From: Lasioglossum baleicum | Lineage: Eukaryota > Arthropoda > Insecta > Hymenoptera > Halictidae | Direction of reading: 5' to 3' | Assembly: GCF_051020765.1 (NCBI RefSeq) | Contig: NC_134929.1 | Location: forward strand, 21,032,135 to 21,096,134 | DNA length: 64,000 bases | In this document: positions 46,037 to 56,879 of the stretch, in pieces | How positions within the stretch are numbered: position 1 is the first letter of the stretch | How the letters are laid out: every line of letters starts with the position of its first letter | Notes under the pieces: model-generated | The model's input: the letters and a program-made list of their open reading frames with translations, nothing else | Database searches by the model: none | Told to the model about the DNA's origin: nothing | Made by a program: the position numbers and the translations under genes

Positions 46037-46124
46037 GGTGGGAAATGGTGAGCGAGCAACTGCGCAGACCCGAAAGTCTCTCAGCCGCGAGTACGTAGCC
46101 AAACTGCGATTCAGTGAGGACTGA

Positions 46125-46972
46125 CTGTTCCCGTTTGCAGTGCAGCTCGAAATCTCAGGGAGAAACCGCGGTCTTTCGTCCTCTCCTCCTTCTCTCTCTT
46201 TCTCTCTTTCTCTTTCTCTCTACTCTCTCTCTCTCTGTCTTTTCTCTCTCTCTCTGTCTCTATCTATCCTTCGTTTTCTGTCTGTCTCTCTATCCCTGAT
46301 CCGTTTCGCTATCCCTCCTTGTCCGACCCGCTCTGCTCCATCGGCGCAACCCCTCCCGCCTTTTGTTTTAGTTTCTCTCGCCGCGGCAAAGTACGTCCTT
46401 AACTTTTTCATTCGGCCGTCCATCCGGACGAGGTCCGAGAGCGTGTATGTACGGGAACGTCGTCGTGGCCGTGATGCACCGGCCCGGCTCGAATCTCTTT
46501 TTCCAACGAGCACCATCACCATCACCATCGCCAGCCACAGCAGCAGTAGCAGCAGCAACCGGCACGTCGATTGACGTGCTCCAGAGAGCCTAGACAACTT
46601 GGTCCGTAGCCGGAAACGACCGTGTTCTCTGAGAGAACTTCTCACAGCTCTACCTCTCTTTTTCGGCTCTCTCAAAGATTCCAAGAGTTCACCGTGGCCG
46701 GTCACGTGGCTGGCTGAGCAGTGATTCGGGGAAATCCCTTTGGTTTCGCGGACCGGTATCTCTCTCTCTTTCTCTGCCTCGGTCTCTCAGTCTCTCTGTC
46801 TATCTGTGCCGGACCGGGTGAAACGTGCATGTGCTAGTTGATCACCGTTCACAAACGACGTCGGACGACCCGCCAGGATCCGCGCCGACCCCATGTGTGT
46901 GTGAAATCGACGGTGGTCCAGGTCGATGTGCACAACTCCGGGGAAACGTACTGAGACTCCACGTCCGTCGGT
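46125..46972 (+). other. Candidate 5' untranslated exon / promoter-proximal region
   Basis: A TC-rich, GC-rich stretch ends at a consensus donor (GGT followed by GTAAGT at 46973). Downstream sequence becomes intron-like (CT-tract, then AT-rich). The region has no convincing ATG-initiated frame reaching the donor. This combination resembles the long pyrimidine-rich first exons of insect developmental genes. The start is not defined, and no matching acceptor exon was recognised in the window. Confidence 0.3.
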
Positions 46973-47100
46973 GTAAGTACAATCATTTTCTCAACCCCAC
47001 TTTTACCCTCTTCTCTTCACTCTTACACCTTTCTCTCTGTCTCTCTGTGTGGTTCGTTCAATGACTCACTAGCTGCTAGTACAGCGGCCAGTCAGCTGTA

Positions 47101-47314
47101 CAGTAGCGAGAACTTCGATTATCCGAACGGAACAGGGAAACTCGACTGCTTGAATATTAGAACAGCTACTCGATTGTAATGCTATATTCAATTTTCATTA
47201 ATTCGTACGATAGCGTAACATATGGATCCGCTTGGACTGAGCTGTTTACATCTGACGCGTGTCCGGGTACTAAAGACTTCGGCCTCAGAAGTTAGGATAA
47301 TCGATGTTTTACTG
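47101..47314. mobile_element. pogo/Tigger-like MITE, 214 bp
   Basis: The left end follows TA and reads CAGTAGCGAGAACTTCGATT followed by ATCCGAAC. The right end reverse-complements to CAGTAAAACATCGATTATCC, matching the pogo-group terminal signature. The internal GAATATTAGAACAG is shared with the fragment at 40396. No transposase frame. Confidence 0.75.
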
Positions 47315-47357
47315 TTATCTAAGAAATTGAATAGATGATAAACTGTATTATTTTAAA

Positions 47358-47485
47358 TCGACGGCGGATCTTTATGCAATTTTTGCTTTTGAGAATTTTC
47401 CAAAAAATACTAGGATATAACATATGATAGAATTTAGTACGATTTCAATTTATTTCAAAAAATAAGCATAAACACTCGCAGTGTA
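47358..47485. mobile_element. TAGACTGCGG-family MITE, short copy (128 bp)
   Basis: The left terminus TCGACGGCGGATCTTTATGC and the right terminus GCATAAACACTCGCAGTGTA form inverted repeats. The AT-rich interior is shorter than in the 18856 copy. Confidence 0.65.
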
Positions 47486-50400
47486 ATTATAAGCAATCGA
47501 GTACGTAGCTACTGAAGGAGACTAGTTACGGCAGCTGCCTAGTCCCTCTTTGCTCCTGTGCTACTTAGCTTCTAGGTAACTCATGATCTTCGCACGGTGT
47601 AGCAAACTCGGGCTAATAGCGCGAAATAGACTTATGCATGCAACATTATCAGCGTCCCGCCTCCTACCGTGATTTATCGCGACACATTCGATAAACCGTA
47701 ACCCGGGAAACTTCACTGGCACTGGTATTATTTAGCGTATTTAGGAAATTTTATACAGCACGTTATTCCAGCTCGGGAGGATCGATAATAATACAATTCA
47801 AACGTTTGAATAAAATATCGCTGGTCCGGTGTCAAAGGGCGGCCTCGAGGCCCGCTCAAACGAAATAATTACGGATCGTAGTTGGGCGGTTGAAACGTTA
47901 ATGCAATCGTTTTGATTAGGACCAGGCTCGTTCGGGTCGCATGGTTTTGCGATTGTTTACAGTTGTCGCGGGATGGGACACTTTCGGGGACCTTTCCGCG
48001 AGAAAAAATGGACCGTATGGTCTCCGAAACGATGATTTCGGTCATAAACACTTTTTTTTTGTTAAATAATGAATATATTCCAATACAAATAGGATGGTCA
48101 CACCTGTTGTGGTTTCCGAAATACTCTTCCCATTTCAAAATGTAATAATAAACCGAGGCCTTCTCTGGGCCATCGAGGCTGAAAACATAAACTAAACTAA
48201 TATTCTTCCTAGTTCAATCCAAGCTGCAAGTTACGCAGACAGCGATATTCTTTCCAATATCTTTCAATTACCGTCCCGTCGTGCGTCCGGTCATTAAAAC
48301 GTCCGCGAGATCAATCGTCGCGAGTAATTCGGAAAAATCAGCGAGCACAAAAGCGTGCACGGTTCACTGGCTTATCGTCGGTCGTTGTCCACGATCTGGG
48401 GTGGTGGGGAGGACGAGTCGCGATTCCACGGAGCTGTTGAATACATCGGATCACGTTCGCCGTCGAAACGGCCTCGAACTTCATAATTAATTTCCTCGTA
48501 TCGACGCGGGGGGGGGGGGATAGAGAGGGTGGGAGGTACACTTCTAATCCCGTTAACTCTCTCGCGGAGACCCCCGTTAATGAAATGCACCCTTACTTTA
48601 CCCCTTGACGGGATATTACTATTTTTCCTGCCGATGGAAACTGGCCCTGGACGCCACCCACAGCCCCCTCCCCCCGAACCGAAATACTCCCGCGCCGGTT
48701 ATTAACAGGCGGCTTATATTGCCCTGGCCCTGGGTATTAAGTACGCGACGGTATGCAAGTCTCGCCACAGCTCTCTTCGTCCCTCTCTCTCTCGCTCTCT
48801 CTCCCCCTATCTCTTTCACTCAGCCGCGGAATGAAATTTTGGTTCATGCAAGTCTGACGGATCTGGCCGGTCTCGTCGAGGAATCGTTGAAATTTAACGA
48901 CGTCGCGATATACCGACCCAACGCGGCCCGACCAGCCTGTATCGGGGCGAGTTTATAAATCATGCGCGCGTCCACTTGCTCGTCGACAAACACTTGCCTG
49001 CTCCAGTTCAAATGTCTGATTAATAATGCCCGATGTATGCGCTCCGCGTCGCAGATTGCCTCTGTTGTCCCGCGAACAACATTTAATATCGCTGAATTTT
49101 CCGCCGGGCTCACCGACCCCTGTACTGTCCAGGGGAACCCGAAATTTCGCGTGTAGCAATTTTTCGGGTCGGTTCTCGGAAATGTGAACATTTTCAATTC
49201 GCACAAAGATCCGGAGTCCAGTGATTCGATTTTGCGAGACTTCTGAGAGCCAAATGTTAATAACGCATCCAGACGTGAAATGGTCTAGCAACGAGAAAGA
49301 GGACACCTCGGAAACCCGCTATTAAAAGAGTACATTATTTTCGGCAGCCAGGTAGCATTAAAAATTACGGGTCGAAATGACGGGTTGCATTTTTCTCAAG
49401 CCTCGAGCGTGGTATTTTTATGCAGAAAAGCTGCCAGCAGAAATTTCCTGAATTGAGACCTGGCCGATCCACATTTAATAAGCTGGTACAATTTTTATAG
49501 ATAGAAAATCGATCTATAATAGCGTCGTCTATACACCGCTTCGCGTAGAATGCTGAGAAAAATACGCCTTCGTAGCGTGTTAGATTCTTTCTCTCTCTCT
49601 CTCTGCTTCTCTCTTTACGAGTGCTCCGAACTTCCAAGTGGATAATCAGTCTGAATTCCCAGCGATCTGAATCGCTTTTTATAGAAAGGGAACCGGGACT
49701 GACAAAATGGCGAAGCTCGAGAGAAAAATATTCCCTTTCATTTCGCAAAACTATTCTCTCCGCGCGTTCTCAACACCACCGGCGCGCTCGCTGCCTATTC
49801 TCTTCGTATTCCACGTTCAACACGTTGACACTGTCGTTCTCTGTCCATATTTTACGTTTCGAACTTTCTTGGAGCTCTGTCCGTTCTAAAATCGTCGTCG
49901 AACGACGAAACACGGAAAACAACACCGGCTTAAAGTTCGGCATCCACTCTGTCTAATTTTAACCGTGCCGAGGGACGGAGCTATTCGTACTATCCAGAGA
50001 TACAAACAGCTATTAACGCTGCAATCAATTATCGGACGATTGCTAGAGAAAAACAGTAGCTGAACGACGTTCTAGAGGACAACGTTCTCTCCCGAAAAAA
50101 TTGACTTTCAGCCGGTGTTTGCGCGAGTGGAGAACGGTGGATTCGAAAACAGAGGCGAGAGTAGCAGAAATTCCGGTGGCTCGCGGTGCTGTGGAGCACT
50201 TAAAAAGCCAGCGGGTTCTGAAACGGCGCGGACGAGAGGCGGCATTTAGGGTGCAACAGCCTAATAGTGACGACACGAGCGGTTCGAGCACCGTACGGTA
50301 CATTTGCCGGGGTCTTTTCTTTCTCTCTCTCGACGAGTCCGATCAGCCCCGGAGACGGTTTTATTTACACCCCCCGCAATGAAAGGCGAGATCAGCCGTC

Positions 50401-53102
50401 CCGATACTGAACGTTGTTTCCGAATCGATTTCGCGGCGATGTTGGAGACGAGGGAGAAAGATGTACGGATAGGGAGAGGAAGAGAGAGAGAGAGAGATCT
50501 CTTTCGATCCCTAATACAACAGAAGACCGTGGCGAAGCACGATTATCGGCGGCAGTCGCATTTTCTCCTCGTACCGGAGCTTTATCGTTCATAAAGAGGG
50601 ATGAAGGCCGAGAGAGGTCGGTAGGGGCATCGTGAGAGAGAGAAAGAGAGAGGAGAGACCAGCGGGAGAAAGAGAGACTCGTGAGAAATTTTAATAACGG
50701 AGGGGACCGATCCCCGGGTCTCTACCCGGCCACTTTCTGAACCGATCGACTTCCACCGCTCGCTGGTAAATCACGACGCACCTGGACGCACTCACTCTCT
50801 CTCTCTCTCTCTCTTTCTCTCTACTCGCTCTTTCTCTATTTTTCTCTCTCGGTATACATGCTCCGATTAGTTTCCTCATGGCTGGAGAAAAGGTATTCCT
50901 CGCGAACGGCCGCATTAAAAACCGTGGCCTGTGAAAATAGGCCACAAATGCGCACGGCGAAAAGAACGCGACCCGACAAGGGAAAACGCCCGTCCCGGAC
51001 GGTTTAGTTTAGTTTAGTTTAGTTTAATACCCCGCGCGGGGGGAACTTTTTCACGCGGCTTGACACAGCCCTATTCATTCAGGCAGACTCGTTTGTCTTT
51101 CTACAGAATGAATTACGGCCGACGGGGACTCAACGGCCTCGTCTAATTTCTTTGTTTACCGTTTATCGCGGCTTCCCACTTCGGAACACGGTTCGTCGGA
51201 TTTAGAAGCTTCTCGGTGTTTTCTTTTGGGCCGTAGCCATCGCTACGAGACATCTCTTCGCATGTGTGGAAGACGTGTGCGCGATACCTGTGAAAATCTT
51301 TTCCCGAATAGCCGAATAATATCGCGTTTATGCATTCAACGTCTCCGCGTAAAGAACTGGCAAGATCGCGAGACGTAGAGAATAGGAGATAGTCGAGAGA
51401 GCTTAATTAAGGATTTGATTCGGGAGGAGTCCGTCTTATTAAGCGGCCGGTTTAAGTAGATCCTCGGGGTGGAAGAGGACAGGGTCCGGGGGGAGGGAAG
51501 AAGCTATAAATTGATAACCGTGGATTTAAATTATGAATGAGTGTAGAAAGAGAATTATATGTCTACCTGATCCGCGAAACATCCGGTGGTGGACGGAGAA
51601 TAACCTGAAGTCGGGGAGTCTCCTTCAGTTATTTAAAGAGTTTGTTGTTTCGGCGGAATGAGGGCCTCGGTTATTCCTTCGTCTATTCAGTATGGAAAAA
51701 TAGCAGCGCGGCTGAAAAGCTGTTTGCTCGTTGGTGGAGGCTCTATTAAATTCCAAGGAAAACTAATTGCCCGGATTTTCTTTCTGCCCTCGACTTTCCT
51801 TAATTGTCTTTCGATAGTGTTCACTGCCGTGTTGATGTTGACGAGGGGGGAAGACTATGCAGGAGTCAAATAGGAGTTTATTTCTCGCTTTTGTAATTTT
51901 ATTACGTTGTAAACAGTACGCTGATACTACATGTATTTTTCCACTATTTCAAATTGCTCCGTGATTTAGCATGAATTAGTTCAAATCACTTAAAATCGGA
52001 CTGAGATAACGTTGCCCAATTTAGCATGTTCCTGCCAGTATTAGAAACTGTATACCGACATATTTCTGGCGATTAGAATAAACGAATACCTGCTGCGCTA
52101 TGAATAACGTAGACTAATATATCTACGTTTTAATTAATTTGCTAAATAAATCTGTGAATGGCCCAGAACATTGTGTGGTTACTAAAATAGGACAGCCACG
52201 CGACCTATTTCCATAATCAGAGTAAGAAAATCTACAAGACTACAGAGTTCCGTTTAAACCGGTGATCCAAGGATCTGGCACTTTCTTGGCAAGCTTCAGC
52301 GAGGTGTTTTCGTTTCGAGTGATCAATGGGAAACCTGGTGAATTGCGGCCCCATGGGGCGCGGTAAAAGGCCACAAAAGTTGACACAAGTAGCGAGACAC
52401 ACCGGGGTCCACCTGGTTCTCGTTGCGTTTCCGAACTATTCACGCGTTCCTCTTTCTCTCTGCTCGGCTCTTCTTGGAGGAATTGTATTCTTGCAGAGCG
52501 GTCGAATTAAGCGGTCGTAGGGCGCGAAGCACGTCGGAAAAGCCGAGGACTATAAATACGAGCGTAGAGAACGGGGGAGGGTAGGTGGAGAAGCTGGAGA
52601 GACAGTGTCCTCGGCACAATGCGTGCCGCACCAATCCTATTTTCAGAGATACACATCTCCCTCCCATTCGAACCAGAAGAAAAAGCACGGACGCGCAGAT
52701 AGCAGCATCGTTGTCGATCCCGGAGAGAAGCACGGATGGTGGAACACGAAGAGAGACCGAGGAATAGAGGACGGATAGGGGCCTAACCGCTTTATCCCCG
52801 CATCAAATCGTTTTCTTCGGAGGTGGCTGTGCAGCTGTCTCGTCGCTTCTTTAAAGTCCATCCTTTCTGACTCGGCGATCTGATCCCCGGGAACATTAGA
52901 GTCCGCAGGATCCTGAAATCGTTACCGGTGGGACCCCTCTTCTTCTTCTTCTTCTTCCTCTTCCTCTTCCTCTTCCTTCTCATCCTTCTCTCTGCCCACG
53001 GAAACAACCGAGGATCCCGCTACACACGTACTTTTTACGTCCAAATCGGGTATTCGATTCCCGAGACAAACCCGAGATCCGACGTGAGCTACAGGATGGA
53101 TA
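47486..53102. other. Long GC-rich non-coding stretch
   Basis: No exon is supported. It contains a poly-G run near 48508-48519, CT/GA microsatellites at about 49585-49615, 50480-50500, 50630-50680 and 50785-50850, and a TTC-rich tract near 52936-52982. A right-end-like MITE remnant (AAAGATCCGGAGTCCA) lies near 49205. Confidence 0.35.
51001..51028. repeat. (TTTAG)n pentanucleotide repeat
   Basis: Five TTTAG units. The motif differs from the insect telomere repeat TTAGG, so I treat it as an ordinary microsatellite. Confidence 0.8.
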
Positions 53103-53456
53103 CAGTAATGCCTCGATGTCTGCGGAAGAGATGTGCGTGATATCTATCCCCACTACTCCGCCGTGTACCCATTCAGGGGCTGTGAAGGTCGAATGTTGAT
53201 GGAGCACGAGGTTTTTGTTTTTTAATTGTTTTTAATTGTTTCTTCGGGAAACTTTCACTGGCGTGACCGTAATATTTTTCTGGTTAAAATGAGTCCAAAG
53301 ACGGTGCAGTTTGAATCGTAGTTGGTCGTGGAAAGCACGAATCAGTGGAACCTCTTCAATGTTAAACGGTTCACAGAATAATGATTAAGAACAAGGTTCT
53401 ACCACTACGAGTACTATCATAGTTTTGGAGTTTTCACATCTATCGAGGCATTACTG
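53103..53456. mobile_element. TA-flanked MITE, pogo/Tc1-like ends (354 bp)
   Basis: The left end CAGTAATGCCTCGATGTCTG and the right end, reverse-complemented as CAGTAATGCCTCGATAGATG, match at about 17 of 20 positions. TA lies outside both ends (53101-53102 and 53457-53458). A second CAGTGGAACCTC word near 53344 suggests an internal end-like duplication. A related left end is at 61354. Confidence 0.8.
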
Positions 53457-53907
53457 TAATTCTTGCTCGAAAACCCTCGACAAGCGAGAAGCGTGTCCTC
53501 CTCAGATATTGATGGGCATGTAGTTGGTTCTCATAGTTCGAACGTAAACATTAATAGCTGGTTGATAGGTAATCAATGGTCCATCAGCACTCCTGTGTCT
53601 TGGCAGCCTTATTAGCTATGTAGAGGACGTCGCCGACAAGGTGGTAACTTCGAGCTATTCTCGTGCGATAACTAATTCGTACCGCTTGTATGGGTTTAGT
53701 ATGAAAACGCTGTTAGAGACGGTCTTCTGACGGCGTCTGCAGCCGAAATTTGATGCTGAACCGGCGTAAGATGCTCCTATCAAACCGGTGAAATCCTGGT
53801 AAAAATAAACCTGACTGGTTCTGATCTATTATCCGCATTTCCAGAATTCTGCGGAATAAATGCAAACGGTAGAAATATTTAAAGAATTTAAAAATAGAAT
53901 CTATATA

Positions 53908-54039
53908 TTAGGTTGGCAACTAAACTCGCGACCTTCCGTTTCGTAATATGTACTTCTATTGTATACTCGTGCTTTAAAAAATATATAAATGACTTTGTTT
54001 GAGAAAATGTGGAGGTCGCGAACTTAGTTGCCAACCTAA
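53908..54039. mobile_element. mariner-type MITE, 132 bp
   Basis: TTAGGTTGGCAACTAAACTC at the left and GTTGCCAACCTAA at the right are inverted repeats of about 28 bp. TA flanks both ends. It ends only 4 bp from the next element. Confidence 0.88.
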
Positions 54040-54043
54040 TATA

Positions 54044-54277
54044 CAGGGTGTCCCAAAATTCCTGAACTTCCCGGAACTGGGAGGTTCCTGAGACCATTTG
54101 AAGCGATATTTTGGGACATGTCAACTCGCGTCTAGGTCGCGCTCTGATTGGTCCGTGTTTTTCGTTAATAACTCCTAAACAAAGCCGCGGATAACATTTT
54201 TGCAAAGGAAAATATCGCTTCAAATGGCCTCAGGAACCTCCCACTTCCGGGAAGTTCAGGAATTTTGGGACACCCTG
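54044..54277. mobile_element. Foldback MITE with CAGGGTGTCCC ends, 234 bp
   Basis: CAGGGTGTCCCAAAATTCCT at the left and its inverse at the right, with TA outside both ends. The arms continue inward with complementary GAACTTCCCGGAA and CAAATGG segments, giving inverted repeats of roughly 75 bp. Superfamily is uncertain, but TA targeting favours Tc1/mariner. Confidence 0.88.
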
Positions 54278-56430
54278 TATATAAAATAGGAAAGTATGTA
54301 CATGCATACTTCGGCCATGTAAATCGGCCGGTTCGGACCTGATCCGTACGCGTTTTTTGTCTGCTATAACAACCTTTTCAGGTGTACCGCCAGTGGTCGA
54401 GCGCAACCCGCCCCGAGGGTGGTTTAATTATGTTGCATAAAAATCCACTACTTTATCAAGACACAAACGGAACTTGGACAAAAAAACGGTCTACCAAACC
54501 AAAACGCGCAGTAAAATCCGACGATAGATCAAAGAGCTTCCCTTCAAACGCGCTCTCTCGCATCTTATAATTTCCCTCTCGGCGAAGCAAGATGCCACTT
54601 GTGAAATACAGAAACTATGTCAACGAGACACGATCGTTGGAGATCGGTCTTAATTCGCTTAAATCCCAGCGGAACGCGAGTCGCTCGAGGGGTATGGACC
54701 ATCGAAATCCTGATTCCGGTAGTTCGCGCGGAATTTTCCGGGCGTGCACGTCGAGGAGATTCGTTATTGAGAGGGTTGCCGACGATGAACGACTTCATAA
54801 CTGAAATTATTTCCACATCGGGTTTAGGGGAGGGATGAGATCCGTGCTGGCCGGTTGTAACTTGTAACGGATTCCGCTGTCTCTCGGTTGGTGTCCGTTC
54901 CATTCACACGTCCGACCCTCCGTGTGGGCGCGCGCGCGCGCTCTTACAGAGCCGCGGACACGCGAGCCTCGATAAGAGAAGATTTATCGCTGAACTTGCC
55001 GTGGAAAACGTACACATACGTTGCCGCCAGTTCGCAGCCACTTTTCGAGCCCGTGTCCCGCCATTTAAAGGGGCATTCTGGTTTTCGAGGCTGGTTTTTT
55101 CAATAATCAACAACAATTTGAAATTCGTGCGGAAATATTATCCGTTGTAACTTCGTAGCCCTTTCGTCGTATATTTATTATCATGAAATTAATATAACGA
55201 TTGAAAAATTCGAATTCAGAGATCAATTCGTTAACTATGAGAGCCAGGAATTAATATGTACACTTAATTACGTGTACCTGTAAAATCGAATGGTTCAAAT
55301 AGAATTACCATTAATCCTCCGCTGGCAGTGTGCGCTCACCATTTACCCAATAGTAAACATTTGCATTTACGACAAACATAGCTGTAATAATAAACAGTCA
55401 TAAGATTAAAAGATTGAAGACAATTCTTATTTTCATAGATTTTTTTTATACAATTTTATTAACGGGATTTTCAATAATTGTGATGTACCGAAAGGAAGCT
55501 GAAACATTTTTTTTCTCATAGTAATCTCAAACAAAATTATTAGATTAGAAGGTGACTTGTTGGTCTATAAGGTCTCTTAAAAATTTCGAAATAATCGCTG
55601 GTAGATTAAAAGTATTTCTATTGTTTCTTTCCAGTAGTATTTTACCAAGCACAGTTTCAGAGCGGTGGGATATCATACTTTTAGTTTCCGCGGCGCGGAT
55701 CGAAGGTCGTCGGAAGGAGGTAGGGGGGGGGGGGACGTTACAGGGTGGAGGGTTGAACTTGTACCTTGCACTTCAACTTTATGCGCGACACTTTGAAGGG
55801 CGGGTATCGTGTTTGCCTTCGCTACCAACTTTGTTTGCCGACCCGCTTTTGTTTACGACCCCCAAGGTGGTAGGTCACGGTTCGGGGGGGCAGGGTACAG
55901 CCCACTCGAGGAAGATTTCTTTTGTCTCGAACGGTCGCGCCATTAATTGACTCACAGACCGCGAGGAACCTCGCCGGACATATTCCCGTAGAACAATGCG
56001 ATTACTTAGCAGCACACCACCCGACGAAACGGCATTGTGACGCCACAGGACAAAGGGATCGAAAAGAATTCCCACGGGACAACGTGCTCTGTACCCGCCC
56101 TTCTCCACCCCCACCCGTAATGGCTAATAAAACTGCGTCGGACCGCGTAACGCTCGTATTCTCTTCTTATTAATCCGACGTCGGGTCTCAAGTGGTCTTA
56201 CGCGGGAGTTCTTGTTTCCGTGAGATGTACAGCGCGCGAATGGGGATTTTATTATTCGGCTATCGGAAAAGTTTGAAACTCCTGCCTCTAGCCCGGTGAG
56301 TTAGGGCTTTATTTCTTGTGCGCTTGAGATAATGCGACTTGAACTGTCGCTGGAATTTCTGCGTTTCCGAAAGTGACGCGGACCAAAATGAAAATTATAC
56401 GCGGGCATTTTGTTGTGTGTGGATTAAACT
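54278..56430. other. Non-coding stretch with low-complexity patches
   Basis: Contains a (GC)n run near 54929-54940 and a poly-G run near 55725-55733. I see no supportable gene, RNA or mobile element. Confidence 0.35.
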
Positions 56431-56790
56431 GTGCACCATTTTATTTTCTGTGTTTCACGAAATGACGGCGCTGCAGGTGCTTCACAATATGGCGCCACCT
56501 AAACCGAAGGAATTTCTGCGCTCTTTGACAATTTTTTTTGCAAAAAACAATAAGGGAAACGGAAAAGTGCTTTTTATTGTATCTATCTTATAGTACACGA
56601 GGGAATTTTTTCATTTTATCTGTTCCACAAAATGGCCGCGCAGCTGGCGTCACTTGGAACAAAGAGCTAGATAGTATTTTCAACAATTGTTTTGGAAAAA
56701 ACTACGAGATAAACGAAAAATTTCTCTTAAAGTACACAAGGGAATTTTTGCATTTTATCTGTATCAAAAATTTTTACTTTGTTCGAAGCG
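56430..56790. repeat. Degenerate three-copy tandem repeat (spacing about 139-175 bp)
   Basis: CATTTTATCTGT-type phrases followed by CACAAAATGGC-type phrases occur at about 56438, 56612 and 56751. Copies 2 and 3 share AGTACAC-A-GGGAATTTTT (56592 and 56731, period 139), while copies 1 and 2 share the AAATG-CGGC-C-GC-GGTG segment. Divergence is high, so the array is old. Confidence 0.65.
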
Positions 56791-56879
56791 CTTGTCGATT
56801 TGAAATAAATTTCCGAAGCTACGTATTAAAATTTCAAGATAAACACAGATCTTCTGTAGAACTCCGCGCGATCGTTTAA

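Noticed and set aside
46140..46705. Long frames on both strands around 46.1-46.7 kb
   Set aside because: They are driven by TC and CAG/CAC low-complexity tracts, have no conserved motif, and overlap each other on opposite strands.
51001..51028. Possible interstitial telomere repeat
   Set aside because: The unit is TTTAG, not the insect TTAGG, and only five copies are present.
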